A stretch of 64,000 bases of DNA from Janthinobacterium agaricidamnosum NBRC 102515 = DSM 9628 (GCF_000723165.1 NZ_HG322949.1:585134-649133), one strand, 5' to 3'; positions 1 to 9,655 are shown, counted from the first letter of the stretch. Translations and numbers: made by a program. The notes: generated from the letters alone by a model not told the origin.

Positions 1-314
1 ATTTGCGCCTTCAGCAGCGGAATTTCCTTTTGCAGCACCGGCAGCACGATCAGTACCAGCGCGGTAATCGCCAGGAAAAACAGCACGATCACGATCAGCG
101 CCGCCACCGGCCGCGCGATGCCGAGGCGGGGAAAGCGCTTGAAGCGCAGCCGGTCGAGCCGGTCGACCAGCGGATTGAGGGCGTAGGCCAGGATGGCGGC
201 CGTCAGGAACGGCGTCAGCACCGGGCCCAGTGTGATCAGCAAGAGTAAAAATGCCAGCCAGACCGCGACCCAAAATGCCGTTTGCTTCTGTTCTGCTGTG
301 AAGGGAAAAGGCAT
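1..314 (-). CDS. AI-2E family (PerM-type) transporter, N-terminal part only
   Basis: This is the first 104 codons of a multi-pass inner-membrane protein whose remainder lies before base 1. Translation from the ATG at 314 gives MPFPFTAEQKQTAFW, a hydrophobic helix, then LNPLVDRLDRLRFKRFPR and a second hydrophobic stretch. This is the usual start of the AI-2E/PerM family, with a first membrane pair flanking a short basic loop. The family contains small-molecule or ion exporters, but the substrate here cannot be told. It diverges from purM across 134 bases, an arrangement I recall from other Burkholderiales. The call rests on the N-terminus only. Confidence 0.8.
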   Translation of the reverse strand, partial: MPFPFTAEQKQTAFWVAVWLAFLLLLITLGPVLTPFLTAAILAYALNPLVDRLDRLRFKRFPRLGIARPVAALIVIVLFFLAITALVLIVLPVLQKEIPLLKAQ

Positions 315-448
315 GAAGTGAGTTGTTTTTATTAAAAAAAGGCAGGTTGACGGGGCATTTTGATAAAATAGCGGATTGACCGGTTTTCACGCGTGCGTGC
401 AATTTTGGTCTACGCCTTCTATTTTACCGCCTTCGCTGCCACCACACC

Positions 449-1492
449 ATGAACCAGACCTCTAATGTTTCCCTGTCCTACCGCGATGCGGGTGTCGATA
501 TCGATGCCGGCGACGCCTTAGTCGAAGCAATCAAGCCGTTTGCCAAGCGCACCATGCGCGAAGGCGTGTTGAAGGGTATCGGCGGCTTCGGCGCGCTGTT
601 CGAAGTGAGCAAAAAGTTCAAGGAGCCGGTGCTGGTGTCGGGTACCGACGGTGTCGGCACCAAGCTGAAGCTGGCGTTCGAACTGAACCGCCACGACACG
701 GTCGGCATCGACCTGGTCGCGATGAGCGTCAACGATATCCTGGTGCAGGGCGCCGAACCGCTGTTCTTCCTCGATTATTTCGCTTGCGGCAAGCTGGACC
801 TGGCCATCGCGACCGACGTGATCAAGGGCGTGGCCAAGGGCTGCGAACTGTCCGGCTGCGCGCTGATCGGCGGCGAAACCGCTGAAATGCCGAGCATGTA
901 CCCGGCCGGCGAATACGACCTGGCCGGTTTTGCGGTCGGTGCGGTCGAAAAATCGAAAATCATCGACGGCACCACCATCGCCGCCGGCGACGTGGTGCTG
1001 GGCCTGGCTTCGTCGGGCGCCCATTCGAACGGTTATTCGCTGGTACGCAAGATTATCGAAGTGGCAAAACCGGACCTGGAAGCCGACTTCCACGGCCGCA
1101 AGCTGGCCGACGTGCTGATGGAGCCGACCCGCATCTACGTCAAGCCATTGCTGGCGCTGATGGAAACCATGGAAATCAAGGGCATGGTGCATATCACCGG
1201 CGGCGGCCTGGTGGAAAACGTGCCGCGCGTGTTGCAGCCTGGCCTGGTGGCCGAGCTGGACTCGAAGGCATGGACCATGCCGCCGCTGTTCCACTGGCTG
1301 CAACAGCACGGCGGCGTGGCCGACGCCGAAATGCACCGCGTGTTCAACTGCGGCATCGGCATGATCGTGATCGTCTCGCAAGAAAACGCCGACGCGGCGT
1401 TTGCGCAATTGAGCGCGGCCGGTGAAACCGTGTCGCGTTTGGGCGTGATCCGCGCCCAGGTGGGCGATGAGCATCAGACCATCGTGGTCTAA
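449..1492 (+). CDS. purM: phosphoribosylformylglycinamidine cyclo-ligase (AIR synthetase)
   Basis: PurM closes the imidazole ring in purine synthesis, converting FGAM to AIR with ATP in the cytosol. The 347-residue product has the family's usual length. Visible PurM signatures are [13 protein letters not shown] near the N-terminus, [14 protein letters not shown], the GGETAEMP segment and [14 protein letters not shown]. The ATG at 449 is the first in frame and begins the conserved N-terminal SYRDAG region. The gene stands alone and ends at a strong bidirectional terminator. Other purine genes (purC, purE, purK) are 25 kb away in the same window. Confidence 0.97.
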   Translation: MNQTSNVSLSYRDAGVDIDAGDALVEAIKPFAKRTMREGVLKGIGGFGALFEVSKKFKEPVLVSGTDGVGTKLKLAFELNRHDTVGIDLVAMSVNDILVQGAEPLFFLDYFACGKLDLAIATDVIKGVAKGCELSGCALIGGETAEMPSMYPAGEYDLAGFAVGAVEKSKIIDGTTIAAGDVVLGLASSGAHSNGYSLVRKIIEVAKPDLEADFHGRKLADVLMEPTRIYVKPLLALMETMEIKGMVHITGGGLVENVPRVLQPGLVAELDSKAWTMPPLFHWLQQHGGVADAEMHRVFNCGIGMIVIVSQENADAAFAQLSAAGETVSRLGVIRAQVGDEHQTIVV

Positions 1493-1514
1493 AAGTTAGC
1501 CTACGCAGAGATGT

Positions 1515-1543
1515 AAAAATGGCGCCTGGTGCGCCATTTTTTA
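1515..1543. terminator. bidirectional intrinsic terminator between purM and the phosphofructokinase gene
   Basis: An 11-bp stem (AAAAATGGCGC / GCGCCATTTTT) closes a CTGGT loop and is flanked by A and T tracts on both sides. It can therefore stop transcription from purM on the plus strand and from the convergent minus-strand gene. Confidence 0.85.
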
Positions 1544-1593
1544 TGCCCTCAGGCAGGTCGGACTGGTGCGCAGCGCGTCATCCGCCGCCTGGA

Positions 1594-2808
1594 TCACGGC
1601 TTCCATCGCTTCGCCACCGGCGGCGCGCGCAGGCGGAACGCGTCCGGCATGCCGGAACCGAGCAGCGGACGCAGGTAGAGACGGAAGGCGTCGGTCACGT
1701 CGGTGCCGCTAGCGCTGATGAACTCGTCTTCCATGGTGCGCGTCTTGCCGGCCACGTCGGTCAGCGGCAGCAAGGCATAATCGACCGAGTAAAAACCGGT
1801 GCGCTTGATGGCGACCGAGCCGTCGGCATCGCCCCACATCGCGAATTGCACGGCTTTTTCGCCGACTTCGCGCGCCTCGCGCTGATCCACGTCGGAGACG
1901 CAGCCGATGAAGGAGCGCTGCAAATAACCGAAGGTGTCGCCGCGCACGCGCTTGATGCCCAGCGTCGATTTGATTTCATCGCACAGCAGATCGGCCAGCG
2001 CGCCGGTGCCGGACAATTGCACGTTGCCATGGGCGTCGCGTTCGACTTCCTTCGACAGCAGGCTGGCGATCGCCTCGCCGGACGCGTCGTGGATGCCTTC
2101 GGACACCGCGATCACGCAGCGGCCATGGCGTTCATAGGTTTCCTTGACGTCGGCCAGGAATTTATCCAGCGAAAATACCCGTTCCGGCAAGTAAATCAGG
2201 TGCGGGCCGTCGTCGGGGAATTTCTTGCCCAGCGCGGCGGCGGCCGTCAGGAAGCCGGCGTGGCGGCCCATGACGACGCCGACATACACGCCAGGCAGCG
2301 CTGCATTGTCGAGGTTGGCGCCGGCGAATGCCTGCGCGACGAAACGCGCCGCCGACGGAAAGCCCGGCGTATGGTCGCTGCCGACCAGGTCGTTGTCGAT
2401 GGTTTTCGGGATATGGATGCAGCGCAGCGGATAGCCGGCTTTGCGGGCTTCTTCGCTGACGATGCGCACCGTATCGGACGAGTCGTTGCCGCCGATATAG
2501 AAAAAGTGTTCGATTTGGTGGGCCTGCAACACCTGGAAAATTTGCTGGCAATACGGGATGTCCGGTTTGTCGCGGGTCGAGCCGAGCGCCGACGACGGCG
2601 TGGCCGCCACCAGTTCCAGGTTGTTGCTGGTTTCCTGGGTCAGGTCGACAAATTGCTCGTTGACGATGCCGCGCACGCCGTGCAGCGCGCCATAGATGCG
2701 CGTGACGTTGCGGAAGCGGCGCGCTTCCAGCACCACCCCGACCAGCGACTGGTTGATGACGGCGGTGGGGCCGCCGCCTTGGGCGACAAGAATTTTTCCA
2801 GACGACAT
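1594..2808 (-). CDS. pfp: pyrophosphate-dependent 6-phosphofructokinase
   Basis: This enzyme interconverts fructose 6-phosphate and fructose 1,6-bisphosphate in glycolysis. The 404-residue protein has the nucleotide/PPi loop GGGPT (residues 11-15), GGNDSSD (106-112), PKTIDND (134-140) and a MGRHAG segment. In this family an Asp at the fourth position of the GGxD motif and a Lys in PKTIDND mark use of pyrophosphate, whereas ATP enzymes carry Gly at both. Both PPi-type residues are present. The reaction is then reversible, so the gene could serve glycolysis and gluconeogenesis. The gene is convergent with purM. The phosphoryl donor is inferred from residues, not measured. Confidence 0.9.
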   Translation of the reverse strand: MSSGKILVAQGGGPTAVINQSLVGVVLEARRFRNVTRIYGALHGVRGIVNEQFVDLTQETSNNLELVAATPSSALGSTRDKPDIPYCQQIFQVLQAHQIEHFFYIGGNDSSDTVRIVSEEARKAGYPLRCIHIPKTIDNDLVGSDHTPGFPSAARFVAQAFAGANLDNAALPGVYVGVVMGRHAGFLTAAAALGKKFPDDGPHLIYLPERVFSLDKFLADVKETYERHGRCVIAVSEGIHDASGEAIASLLSKEVERDAHGNVQLSGTGALADLLCDEIKSTLGIKRVRGDTFGYLQRSFIGCVSDVDQREAREVGEKAVQFAMWGDADGSVAIKRTGFYSVDYALLPLTDVAGKTRTMEDEFISASGTDVTDAFRLYLRPLLGSGMPDAFRLRAPPVAKRWKP

Positions 2809-2861
2809 AGCGACTCCTAGAGGTGAGCGAACCTCAGCCTACTCCAAAAACCGCCGTGCCG

Positions 2862-3818
2862 TCATGGTGTGCCGATATTTCTTGCCAAAAATTTCTCGAC
2901 CCGGCTCCAGAAATCGATGCGGTTTTTCGGCAAGGTCCAGCCATGTCCCTCTTCATCGTAGACCACCCATTCCACATCCTGATTGGTGGCCTTGATCGCA
3001 TCGCGAAACTTCTTGCCGTGATACAGCGGCACGCGCCGGTCGGCTGCGCCATACGCCAGCAGCAGCGGCTGCTTGATGCGCGCCGCTTGCTGCACGGGCG
3101 AAGTCGCCTTGAATTGTTCCGCATCCTTGACCGGATCGCCGATCAATTCCGGCATGCCGTATTGTTTCCACTCTTCGCTCAGGTCGGAAGCGAAACTCCA
3201 GTGGCCGCTGTACATCAGGCCGATATCGGTGACGCCGAGCCAGTTGATGCCGCAGCGGTACAGATGCGGGTCATTGACCAAGCCCATCAAGGTGGCGTAG
3301 CCGCCATAACTGGCGCCGGCGATGCAGATCCGCTGGCTGTCGGCGATACCCTCGGCGATCGCCCAGCGCGTGCCGTCGGCGATATCGTCCTGCATCGTCA
3401 ATCCCCATTGTTTCCATCCTGCCTTGAAATGCTTCTCGCCAAAACCGGTGCTGCCGCGGTACTCCGGTTGCAGCACCGCATACCCGCGCGACGCCAGGAA
3501 TTGGGCTTCCGGATCCCAGGCCCAGGAACCGCCGCGCAGATACGGCCCGCCATGCACCAGCACCACCAGCGGCAAGTTTTTGCGATCTTTACGCGCCACG
3601 CCATGCGGCAAGGTCAGCCATGCGGGAATGTCCAGCCCGTCGCGCGCCTGGTAATGCACCAATTCCTGGGTCGCCATCTGCGCTGCCGTTATCTTCGGAT
3701 AAGTGCCGCCAACTTTTTGCCATTTGCCGTTATCGGTATTAAACAAGCGATACACATCCGGTTGCTGGTCGGAATAGGAGCGTACCAGCAGATGGGGCGC
3801 GCCCGGCTGCGCAGGCAC
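2862..3818 (-). pseudogene. S9 prolyl-oligopeptidase-family peptidase, C-terminal catalytic half
   Basis: This is the alpha/beta-hydrolase half of a prolyl oligopeptidase-type serine peptidase. It contains the oxyanion-region motif VLVHGGPYLRGG, the nucleophile motif GASYGGY, the acid region GAADRRVP and the histidine in EEGHGW. It is in the same reading frame as the propeller half ending at 3861. One TAA and about 14 further codons lie between that stop and the first available start, a GTG at 3818. There is no convincing ribosome binding site at that GTG. The likeliest reading is a single gene of roughly 670 codons interrupted by one nonsense codon. Independent translation or stop readthrough cannot be excluded. 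Confidence 0.75.
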
Positions 3819-3860
3819 GCTGATCAGGTTGATCGTATCCGGTAGCGCGGCATCGACGGT

Positions 3861-4886
3861 TTACTGGACCGCTTGCATCGGCTTGGAAAACCAGTTGGTC
3901 GCTACCGCGTCGGCCAGGAAGCGTATGCCCAGTATGTCATGCTTGTTCGTGATCAGGCTGCCGTCGAAATCGTAGTCGCTGATTGTCACCAGCGGCTGGT
4001 CGGCGATCTTGCTGTTTTGCAGGTCGTAAGAATAGATCGCACTCTTGTCGCCGATGACGCGTGCGCTGACATATAAGGTGCCATTCGGGCCGAAGGCGAA
4101 TGGCACAAAGTTGCCTGGACCGCCAAAGTAAGTCTTGAATTCGGCGAGTTTGCGCCACTCTGCCTTGCCTGGATCGCGATAAAAAATTTGTTCCATGTCG
4201 CGCTCCCCGGTGACCGCAAGCCGCGGCTGGCCTTGATGATCGAGCAGCCAGCGGCGCGTCTTGCCGGGCCGCGGCACGATTTCGCCGTGACCGGTCAGCG
4301 TGTTCAGGCGCAGCAAGTCGACATAGTCAGGCCGCTGCAAGCTGTTGTAGTGCTGGCTGAGCACATACACGTATTCCGTATCCTGGGCGCCCTTTTGCTG
4401 CATCATGAACGTATGCCATGGCAACATTTTGGCGACGCCCAGGTTGTTGCGGTGAGTCCCGCTACGGCTGGCCAATTGCTTGAACGCGCTGCCGTCGCGA
4501 TTGACGGCATACAGACCCGGTCCGTATTCGAGGTCGGCTCTGCCGATCTGACGGTCGCGGGTATTGTAGATCAGCCGCTGTGGGTTGACCCATTCAAACT
4601 CGCCGATATCGACATCGGCAAACTCGGCCACCACCTTGATTGAATAATCACTCAAGTCCACCACGGCCAGCCGCTCGCGTTGTTGCGGGCCATTCATGCG
4701 CATCGCCAGCCAGCGCCCATCCGGCGACAACAGGGCGGCGCTGAATTCCGGGTTATCGAAAAAATCGGCGATCGGCGGTGGTATTGCGGCTTGCGCCTGG
4801 GCGGTTGCGCCGATGCTGGCGGTCAGCACACCGGTCAGCAAAACCAGGAACAACAGCAGGGACGACTTGAAAGTGCGCAGCAGCAT
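3861..4886 (-). pseudogene. S9 prolyl-oligopeptidase-family peptidase, N-terminal propeller half
   Basis: The 341-residue product begins with a signal peptide (MLLRTFKSSLLLFLVLL to about ATAQAQA), so the protein would be exported. It continues with the blade-like repeats of a peptidase S9 N-terminal propeller, for example SPDGRWLAMRMNG and INKHD-like turns. It contains no catalytic triad. The frame ends at TAA (3861-3863), directly after MQAVQ. The reading frame continues past the stop into the catalytic half, so the gene appears disrupted by one substitution. Alone, the fragment would be a propeller without enzyme. Confidence 0.75.
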
Positions 4887-4946
4887 GGTTTTTGGATGAT
4901 ATTAAGCGAAAGGTAATATATTATCATTCGCTCAATATCTTCACGA

Positions 4947-6992
4947 TCATTCCGGCGCCCGGATATGATCGACCAGGCCCAGCGTGCGGCGTCCCGGCGG
5001 CGGCGTCAGCCAGCTGACCAGCGCCATCGCCAGCAGACCGGCCGGCACGCCGAAGATCCCGGCCGAGATCGGCGCGATGTGCCACCACTGGCCGGCTTCA
5101 CTGCCGCCCAGCATGGTACTGGTGTGCAGCATGTAATACAGGCACACGGCAAAGCCGCTCAGCATGCCGGCAATCGCCCCGTAATGATTGGCCCGTTTCC
5201 AGAACACGCCCAGCACCAGCGCCGGGAACAGTGTCGAGGCGGCCAGCGAAAACGCGGCGCCGACCAGCGACAGGATGTCGGCCGGTTTTTGCGATGCGGC
5301 ATAGGCGGCGATGAAGGCCACCGCCAGCAGCAGCAGCTTGGAAATGGTGACCCGTTTCTGGGTCGATGCGGCTGGATCGACGATCTTGTAATAGATATCG
5401 TGCGACAAGGCGTTGGAGATCGCCAGCAGCAAGCCGTCGGCGGTCGAGAGCGCGGCCGCCAGTCCGCCCGCCGCCACCAGTCCCGAAATTACGTACGGCA
5501 AGCCGGCGATTTCCGGCGTCGCCAGTACCAGCACGTCGGCGTCGATCGAGATCTCGGCCAGTTGCACGATGCCGTCGTGGTTGACATCGACGATGCTGAT
5601 CAGCGGCGTCACTTTGTCGACATTCGACCAGTACGACACCCAGGTCGGCAAATGCGAAAATTCGCTGCCGACCAGTGCGGTGTAGATATCGTATTTGACC
5701 AGCACCGCCAGCGCCGGAATGGTGAGGTAGATCAGCAAGATGAAAAACAGGGTCCAGAACACCGATACCCGGGTTTCATGCACCGAGGGCGTGGTGTAGG
5801 CGCGCATCAATATATGCGGCAGGGCGGCGGTGCCGAGCATCATGCAAAACACCAGCGCCAGGAAGTTGTTGCGTTTGATATCCGATTGTTCACGGTCCGG
5901 CGCCGGAAATGGCAAGGCGTGCGGGGTGATCGGTTCGGCCCGCTTCAAATTCATGGCCTTGGCGGCCGACCACAGGCTGCGCGCTTCCTCGGCGGTTTTG
6001 GGATAGGCGATCAAGGCCCGCTCGGCATTGCGTATCTCCAGCAAGCTGGTATTGGACAGCCGTGTGCGGTCGAGCTGGCGCTGGGCGTCCTGCTTGCCCC
6101 GTTCCCACGAGGCCGGCAAAGCTTTCAGGCGCGCATCATACATGGCGGCGCGTTCGCGGAAGATGGCGCGTACTTGCTGTTCTTTAGGATCATGTTGCAG
6201 TACTTGTTCGCGCGCGCTCAGTTCCGGCAAGACGGTGCCGTAGGCCACTTGCGGCACCGGATTGTCGCTATGCTTGACCGATAGCCACATGGCCGGGATC
6301 AGGAAGGCCACCAGGATGATGATGTATTGCGCCACCTGGGTCCAAGTGATGGCGCGCATGCCGCCGAGGAAGGAGCAGACCAGGATGCTGGCCAGGCCGA
6401 GGAAAATACCGACCGAAAAGTCGACCCCGGTAAAGCGCGACGCGATCAGGCCGACCGCATAGATTTGCGCCACCACATAGGTGAACGACACGATGATCGT
6501 GGCGCCCACCGCGAGCACCCGCACCGCGCCGCCGCGGCCGGATGGTCCGCCATAGCGCGCCGCGAGGAAATCGGGAATCGTGTATTGGCTGAACTTGCGC
6601 AGATAGGGCGCGATCAGCAAGGCCACCAGGCAATAACCGCCGGTCCAGCCCATGATGTAAGCGAGGCCGTCGAAACCGTTCAGGTACAGGCCGCCGGCCA
6701 GGCTGATGAAACTGGCCGCCGAGATCCAGTCGGCCGCCGTGGCCATGCCGTTGAACATGGCCGGCACCCTGCGTCCGGCGACATAATATTCGGTGACGTT
6801 CGAGGTGCGGCTGATCACGCCGATACTGGCGTACAAGATGATGGTGGCGAACATGAACAGGTAGCCGATCCAGATGCGCGGCATGCCTTCCTGTTCCAGC
6901 AGGCTCAGGGCCAGCAGGAAGATGGCAAAGCCGCCGCTGAACAGCAAATAATAGCGGCTCAGGCGCTGGAAAAAAGTGCGCGCCGCTTTCAT
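4947..6992 (-). CDS. sodium:solute symporter (VC_2705-like, acetate/monocarboxylate type)
   Basis: This is a 681-residue inner-membrane Na+/solute symporter of the SSS family, with about 13 hydrophobic segments and motifs such as NVTEYYVAGRRVPAMFNG and GLAAALSTADGLLLAISNAL. A charged soluble insertion at about residues 250-370 matches the longer VC_2705-type subfamily that pairs with a DUF4212 small subunit. I chose the ATG at 6992 because it overlaps the stop of the DUF4212 gene as ATGA; an upstream GTG would add 16 unlikely residues. It is the last gene of an overlapping unit led by a two-component system. The substrate is probably acetate or another monocarboxylate, by family only. Confidence 0.88.
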   Translation of the reverse strand: MKAARTFFQRLSRYYLLFSGGFAIFLLALSLLEQEGMPRIWIGYLFMFATIILYASIGVISRTSNVTEYYVAGRRVPAMFNGMATAADWISAASFISLAGGLYLNGFDGLAYIMGWTGGYCLVALLIAPYLRKFSQYTIPDFLAARYGGPSGRGGAVRVLAVGATIIVSFTYVVAQIYAVGLIASRFTGVDFSVGIFLGLASILVCSFLGGMRAITWTQVAQYIIILVAFLIPAMWLSVKHSDNPVPQVAYGTVLPELSAREQVLQHDPKEQQVRAIFRERAAMYDARLKALPASWERGKQDAQRQLDRTRLSNTSLLEIRNAERALIAYPKTAEEARSLWSAAKAMNLKRAEPITPHALPFPAPDREQSDIKRNNFLALVFCMMLGTAALPHILMRAYTTPSVHETRVSVFWTLFFILLIYLTIPALAVLVKYDIYTALVGSEFSHLPTWVSYWSNVDKVTPLISIVDVNHDGIVQLAEISIDADVLVLATPEIAGLPYVISGLVAAGGLAAALSTADGLLLAISNALSHDIYYKIVDPAASTQKRVTISKLLLLAVAFIAAYAASQKPADILSLVGAAFSLAASTLFPALVLGVFWKRANHYGAIAGMLSGFAVCLYYMLHTSTMLGGSEAGQWWHIAPISAGIFGVPAGLLAMALVSWLTPPPGRRTLGLVDHIRAPE

Positions 6993-7273
6993 GGCGATTC
7001 CCCGGCCTGGCCTTCCTGATCCATGCGGCGCAAGCGCCACGCATAAAAACCGATGATCAGCAGATAGATCAGCGATGAACCCTGGGCCGCCATGTAAAAC
7101 GAGAACGGCCAGCCGAACAGATTCAATTGAACTAGTTCCCGCGCGAAAAATACCGTGAAAAATCCGGTAAAAAACCAGATCGTCAGCAAAATCACCGTTA
7201 ATTTTCGGGTCTTGCGCCAGTGTTCCTGGCGCCGTCCGGCCTCGGCGGCTGGCGGATTATTGGCCTCGTCCAT
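6989..7273 (-). CDS. DUF4212 sodium/substrate symporter small subunit
   Basis: This 94-residue protein has two predicted membrane helices: TVILLTIWFFTGFFTVFFA, and FSFYMAAQGSSLIYLLIIGFY ending in basic residues. The RKLTVILLTIWF and FGWPFSFYMAAQG segments are typical of DUF4212, the small partner of SSS-type symporters. It overlaps the kinase gene upstream by 17 bases and the symporter gene downstream by four, so all three are likely translated together. It probably forms a complex with the symporter; that role is known only from the family and the neighbourhood. Confidence 0.9.
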   Translation of the reverse strand: MDEANNPPAAEAGRRQEHWRKTRKLTVILLTIWFFTGFFTVFFARELVQLNLFGWPFSFYMAAQGSSLIYLLIIGFYAWRLRRMDQEGQAGESP

Positions 7274-8801
7274 GGTTGGCTTCTCTCTCGTCAGGATTTT
7301 CCGGGATTTGTTGCGGGAAACTCAGGCGCAGCAAAGTGCCGGGCCATTTCGGCGTGGCGGCGCGCGGGTTGTGATAAATGTCGATCTCGGCGCCATGTTG
7401 CTGAGCAATTTCGCGCACGATCGCCAGGCCCAGGCCGCTACCCTCGGCATTGCTGCCGAGGATGCGGTAAAAACGCTCGAATACCTGCAAACGTTCCGAT
7501 GGCGCAATGCCGGGACCGGTATCCTCGACTTCCAGGATCGCCGAGTCCGGCTCGCCGCGCACCCGCACCGTGACGCTGCCGCCGGCCGGCGTGTAACGCA
7601 GCGCATTGTCGATCAGGTTCGACAATAATTCGCGCAACATCATCGGGTTGCCGGAAATCGTGATCGGATATGGCGCCTGTTCAAACCCCAGGTCGATGCG
7701 ATTGGTAAACGATACCGTAACCCAGTCTTGCACCAGGCCGCGCGCCAGTTCATTCAATTCCAGCGCGATGAAGGCGGTACCGGCTTGCGGCTGGTTTTCG
7801 GCGCGGGCCAGCGCCAGCAACTGGTTCACCAGCCGCGTCGCCACTTCCGAACTTTTCGCCAGTTGTAATAAGGAACGGTGGATTTCCTGCTGGTCGGTCT
7901 GGCGCAGCGCCAGCTCGGATTGCATGCGCATGCCGGCCAGCGGCGTTTTCATCTGGTGCGCCGCATCGGCGATAAAGCGTTTTTGCATGTCGATCGACAA
8001 GGACAGACGCGCCAGCATGTCGTTCAGCGAACCGACCAGCGGCGTGATTTCTTCCGGCACCTGGCCCGGTTCGATCGGGCTGAGGTCGTCCGGCGGCCGG
8101 GCCCGTATGCGCTCCTGCAATTGCGCCAGCGGCGACAGGCCGCGCGCCAGCGCAAACCAGACCAGCGCCAGCACGATGGGCAAGATAATAAATTGCGGCA
8201 AGATTACGCCTTTGATGATGGCGTTCGCCAGTTGCGCGCGCTTTTCCAGCGTTTCCGCCACTTGCACCAGCGCGCGCCGTGGTTCGTCCGGCGCGCCGGG
8301 CGGCAAGTCGAGATAGGAAAACGCGACCCGGATCGGCGTGCCGTGGATGGTGTCGTTGCGGAACAGCACTGTGCCGCTGCGGAAACGGTCTTCATCCAGC
8401 GGCGGCGGCAAGTCGCGGTCGCCGTCGATATATTCGCCGCGCCGGCCCAGGATCAGGAAATACACATTGTCGCTATCGTCGCCGCGCAAGAAATCGCGCG
8501 ACGAGCCGGGCAGCGGCTTGACGGTCTGGCCGTTGACCTCCTTGACTTGCTGGGCCAGCACGGTGACATTTTCTTCCAGCGCGTGGTCGAACGGCTGATT
8601 GGCGATGGCCTTGGCCACCAGGTAAGTGATCACGATGCTCATCGGCCATAACAGCAGCAGCGGCGCCAGCATCCAGTCGAGGATTTCGCCGAACAGCGAA
8701 TGCTGGATGGTTTCATCCTGCTCACTGTCGGGCGGCTGGAAATAGTCGCTGTCGAGCGTGCCGTGCTCTGGCTGGAGCGGGCTGCCGTCGCGCGGATTCA
8801 C
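7257..8801 (-). CDS. two-component sensor histidine kinase
   Basis: This is a 514-residue membrane sensor kinase. It has a membrane helix near residues 40-65, a periplasmic 2CSK_N-like region, a second helix (LPQFIILPIVLALVWFALA), a HAMP segment, HisKA with the phospho-acceptor in DAAHQMKTPLAGMR, and a HATPase domain with NLIDNALRYT, DTGPGIAP and GSGLGLAIV. I chose the GTG at 8801 because it overlaps the stop of the response regulator gene as GTGA; a longer frame would begin inside that gene. The kinase is followed at once by the symporter subunits, so it probably senses or responds to the transported solute. The ligand is unknown. Confidence 0.88.
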   Translation of the reverse strand: MNPRDGSPLQPEHGTLDSDYFQPPDSEQDETIQHSLFGEILDWMLAPLLLLWPMSIVITYLVAKAIANQPFDHALEENVTVLAQQVKEVNGQTVKPLPGSSRDFLRGDDSDNVYFLILGRRGEYIDGDRDLPPPLDEDRFRSGTVLFRNDTIHGTPIRVAFSYLDLPPGAPDEPRRALVQVAETLEKRAQLANAIIKGVILPQFIILPIVLALVWFALARGLSPLAQLQERIRARPPDDLSPIEPGQVPEEITPLVGSLNDMLARLSLSIDMQKRFIADAAHQMKTPLAGMRMQSELALRQTDQQEIHRSLLQLAKSSEVATRLVNQLLALARAENQPQAGTAFIALELNELARGLVQDWVTVSFTNRIDLGFEQAPYPITISGNPMMLRELLSNLIDNALRYTPAGGSVTVRVRGEPDSAILEVEDTGPGIAPSERLQVFERFYRILGSNAEGSGLGLAIVREIAQQHGAEIDIYHNPRAATPKWPGTLLRLSFPQQIPENPDEREANHGRGQ

Positions 8802-9505
8802 TTGCTGTCGGACGCTTCGGCTTGCTGGCGCGCCGCGTCGGAATATTTCTCCAGGCAATAACCGAGACCGCGCACGGTGGCGATGCGCACGCCGCCGACT
8901 TCGATTTTCTTGCGCAGCCGGTGCACATACACTTCGATGGCGTTATTGCTGACCTCTTCGCCCCATTCGCACAAATGGTCGACCAATTGCTCTTTCGATA
9001 CCAGCCGGCCTGTGCGGCCCAGCAAGATTTCCAGCAAGCCCAGTTCGCGCGCCGATAAATCCAGCATCTGCTCATTGATATAGGCGCTGCGCCCGACCTG
9101 GTCGTAACTGAGCGGGCCATGCCTGATCACCGTGGCGCCGCCGCCGGCGCCGCGCCGGGTCAGCGCGCGCACCCGCGCTTCCAGTTCCGACAGCGCAAAG
9201 GGTTTGGCCATGTAATCGTCGGCGCCAAGGTCGAGCCCGTTGACCCGCTGCTCGATCGAATCGGCGGCGGTCAGGATCAGCACCGGCAGCAGCGACGAAC
9301 GGGCGCGCAGCCGGCGCAGCACATCCAGACCGGACATTTTCGGCAAGCCCAGGTCGAGTATCAGCAAATCGAATTCCTGGGTCGACAGCGCGGTGTCGGC
9401 TTCCTGGCCGTTTTTGACGTAATCGATCGCATAGCCGGACTGGCGCAGCGAACGCGTCAATCCGTCGGCCAGCACACTGTCATCTTCGGCAAGTAGAATA
9501 CGCAT
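8798..9505 (-). CDS. OmpR-family response regulator
   Basis: This 235-residue DNA-binding regulator has an N-terminal receiver with the acidic pair in LLAEDDS, the phospho-acceptor Asp in LLILDLGLPKMSG and the conserved Lys in AKPFALSELE. A C-terminal winged helix follows, with LSARELGLLEILL, NAIEVYVHRLRKKI and VRGLGYCLE. It resembles QseB/TctD-type regulators. It is the first gene of the unit regulator-kinase-DUF4212-symporter and overlaps the kinase. It likely controls the operon itself and perhaps other uptake genes. Its start is 234 bases from recA, transcribed the other way. Confidence 0.92.
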   Translation of the reverse strand: MRILLAEDDSVLADGLTRSLRQSGYAIDYVKNGQEADTALSTQEFDLLILDLGLPKMSGLDVLRRLRARSSLLPVLILTAADSIEQRVNGLDLGADDYMAKPFALSELEARVRALTRRGAGGGATVIRHGPLSYDQVGRSAYINEQMLDLSARELGLLEILLGRTGRLVSKEQLVDHLCEWGEEVSNNAIEVYVHRLRKKIEVGGVRIATVRGLGYCLEKYSDAARQQAEASDSK

Positions 9506-9639
9506 AAGGCACCCGATATCGTAAGCTTGTATTGTGTTTCATTTCGCGCAAGGTGGCGAGTGTTTGTGCCAAAACGGCAGTGACTTTGCGCGATTTCAAA
9601 ACAAATCAAAACAAATTCAGCGCACGCTTGCATTAAGCA

Positions 9640-9655
9640 CTGTTTTTTTATACAG
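9640..9655. promoter_or_regulatory. LexA (SOS) operator of recA
   Basis: The sequence CTGT-TTTTTTAT-ACAG is an exact match to the classical CTGT-N8-ACAG SOS box and lies 84 bases before the recA ATG. Its position in the recA upstream region makes LexA repression of recA very likely. I saw no comparable site before recX. Confidence 0.9.

Noticed and set aside
3..248. Plus-strand frame at the window start
   Set aside because: It is antisense to the AI-2E-family gene and is rich in Gln, Arg and His without any domain pattern.
518..1474. Long minus-strand open frame antisense to purM
   Set aside because: It is a shadow of purM, rich in His, Gln, Arg and Ala with no family pattern; GC-rich DNA gives such frames against most genes here.
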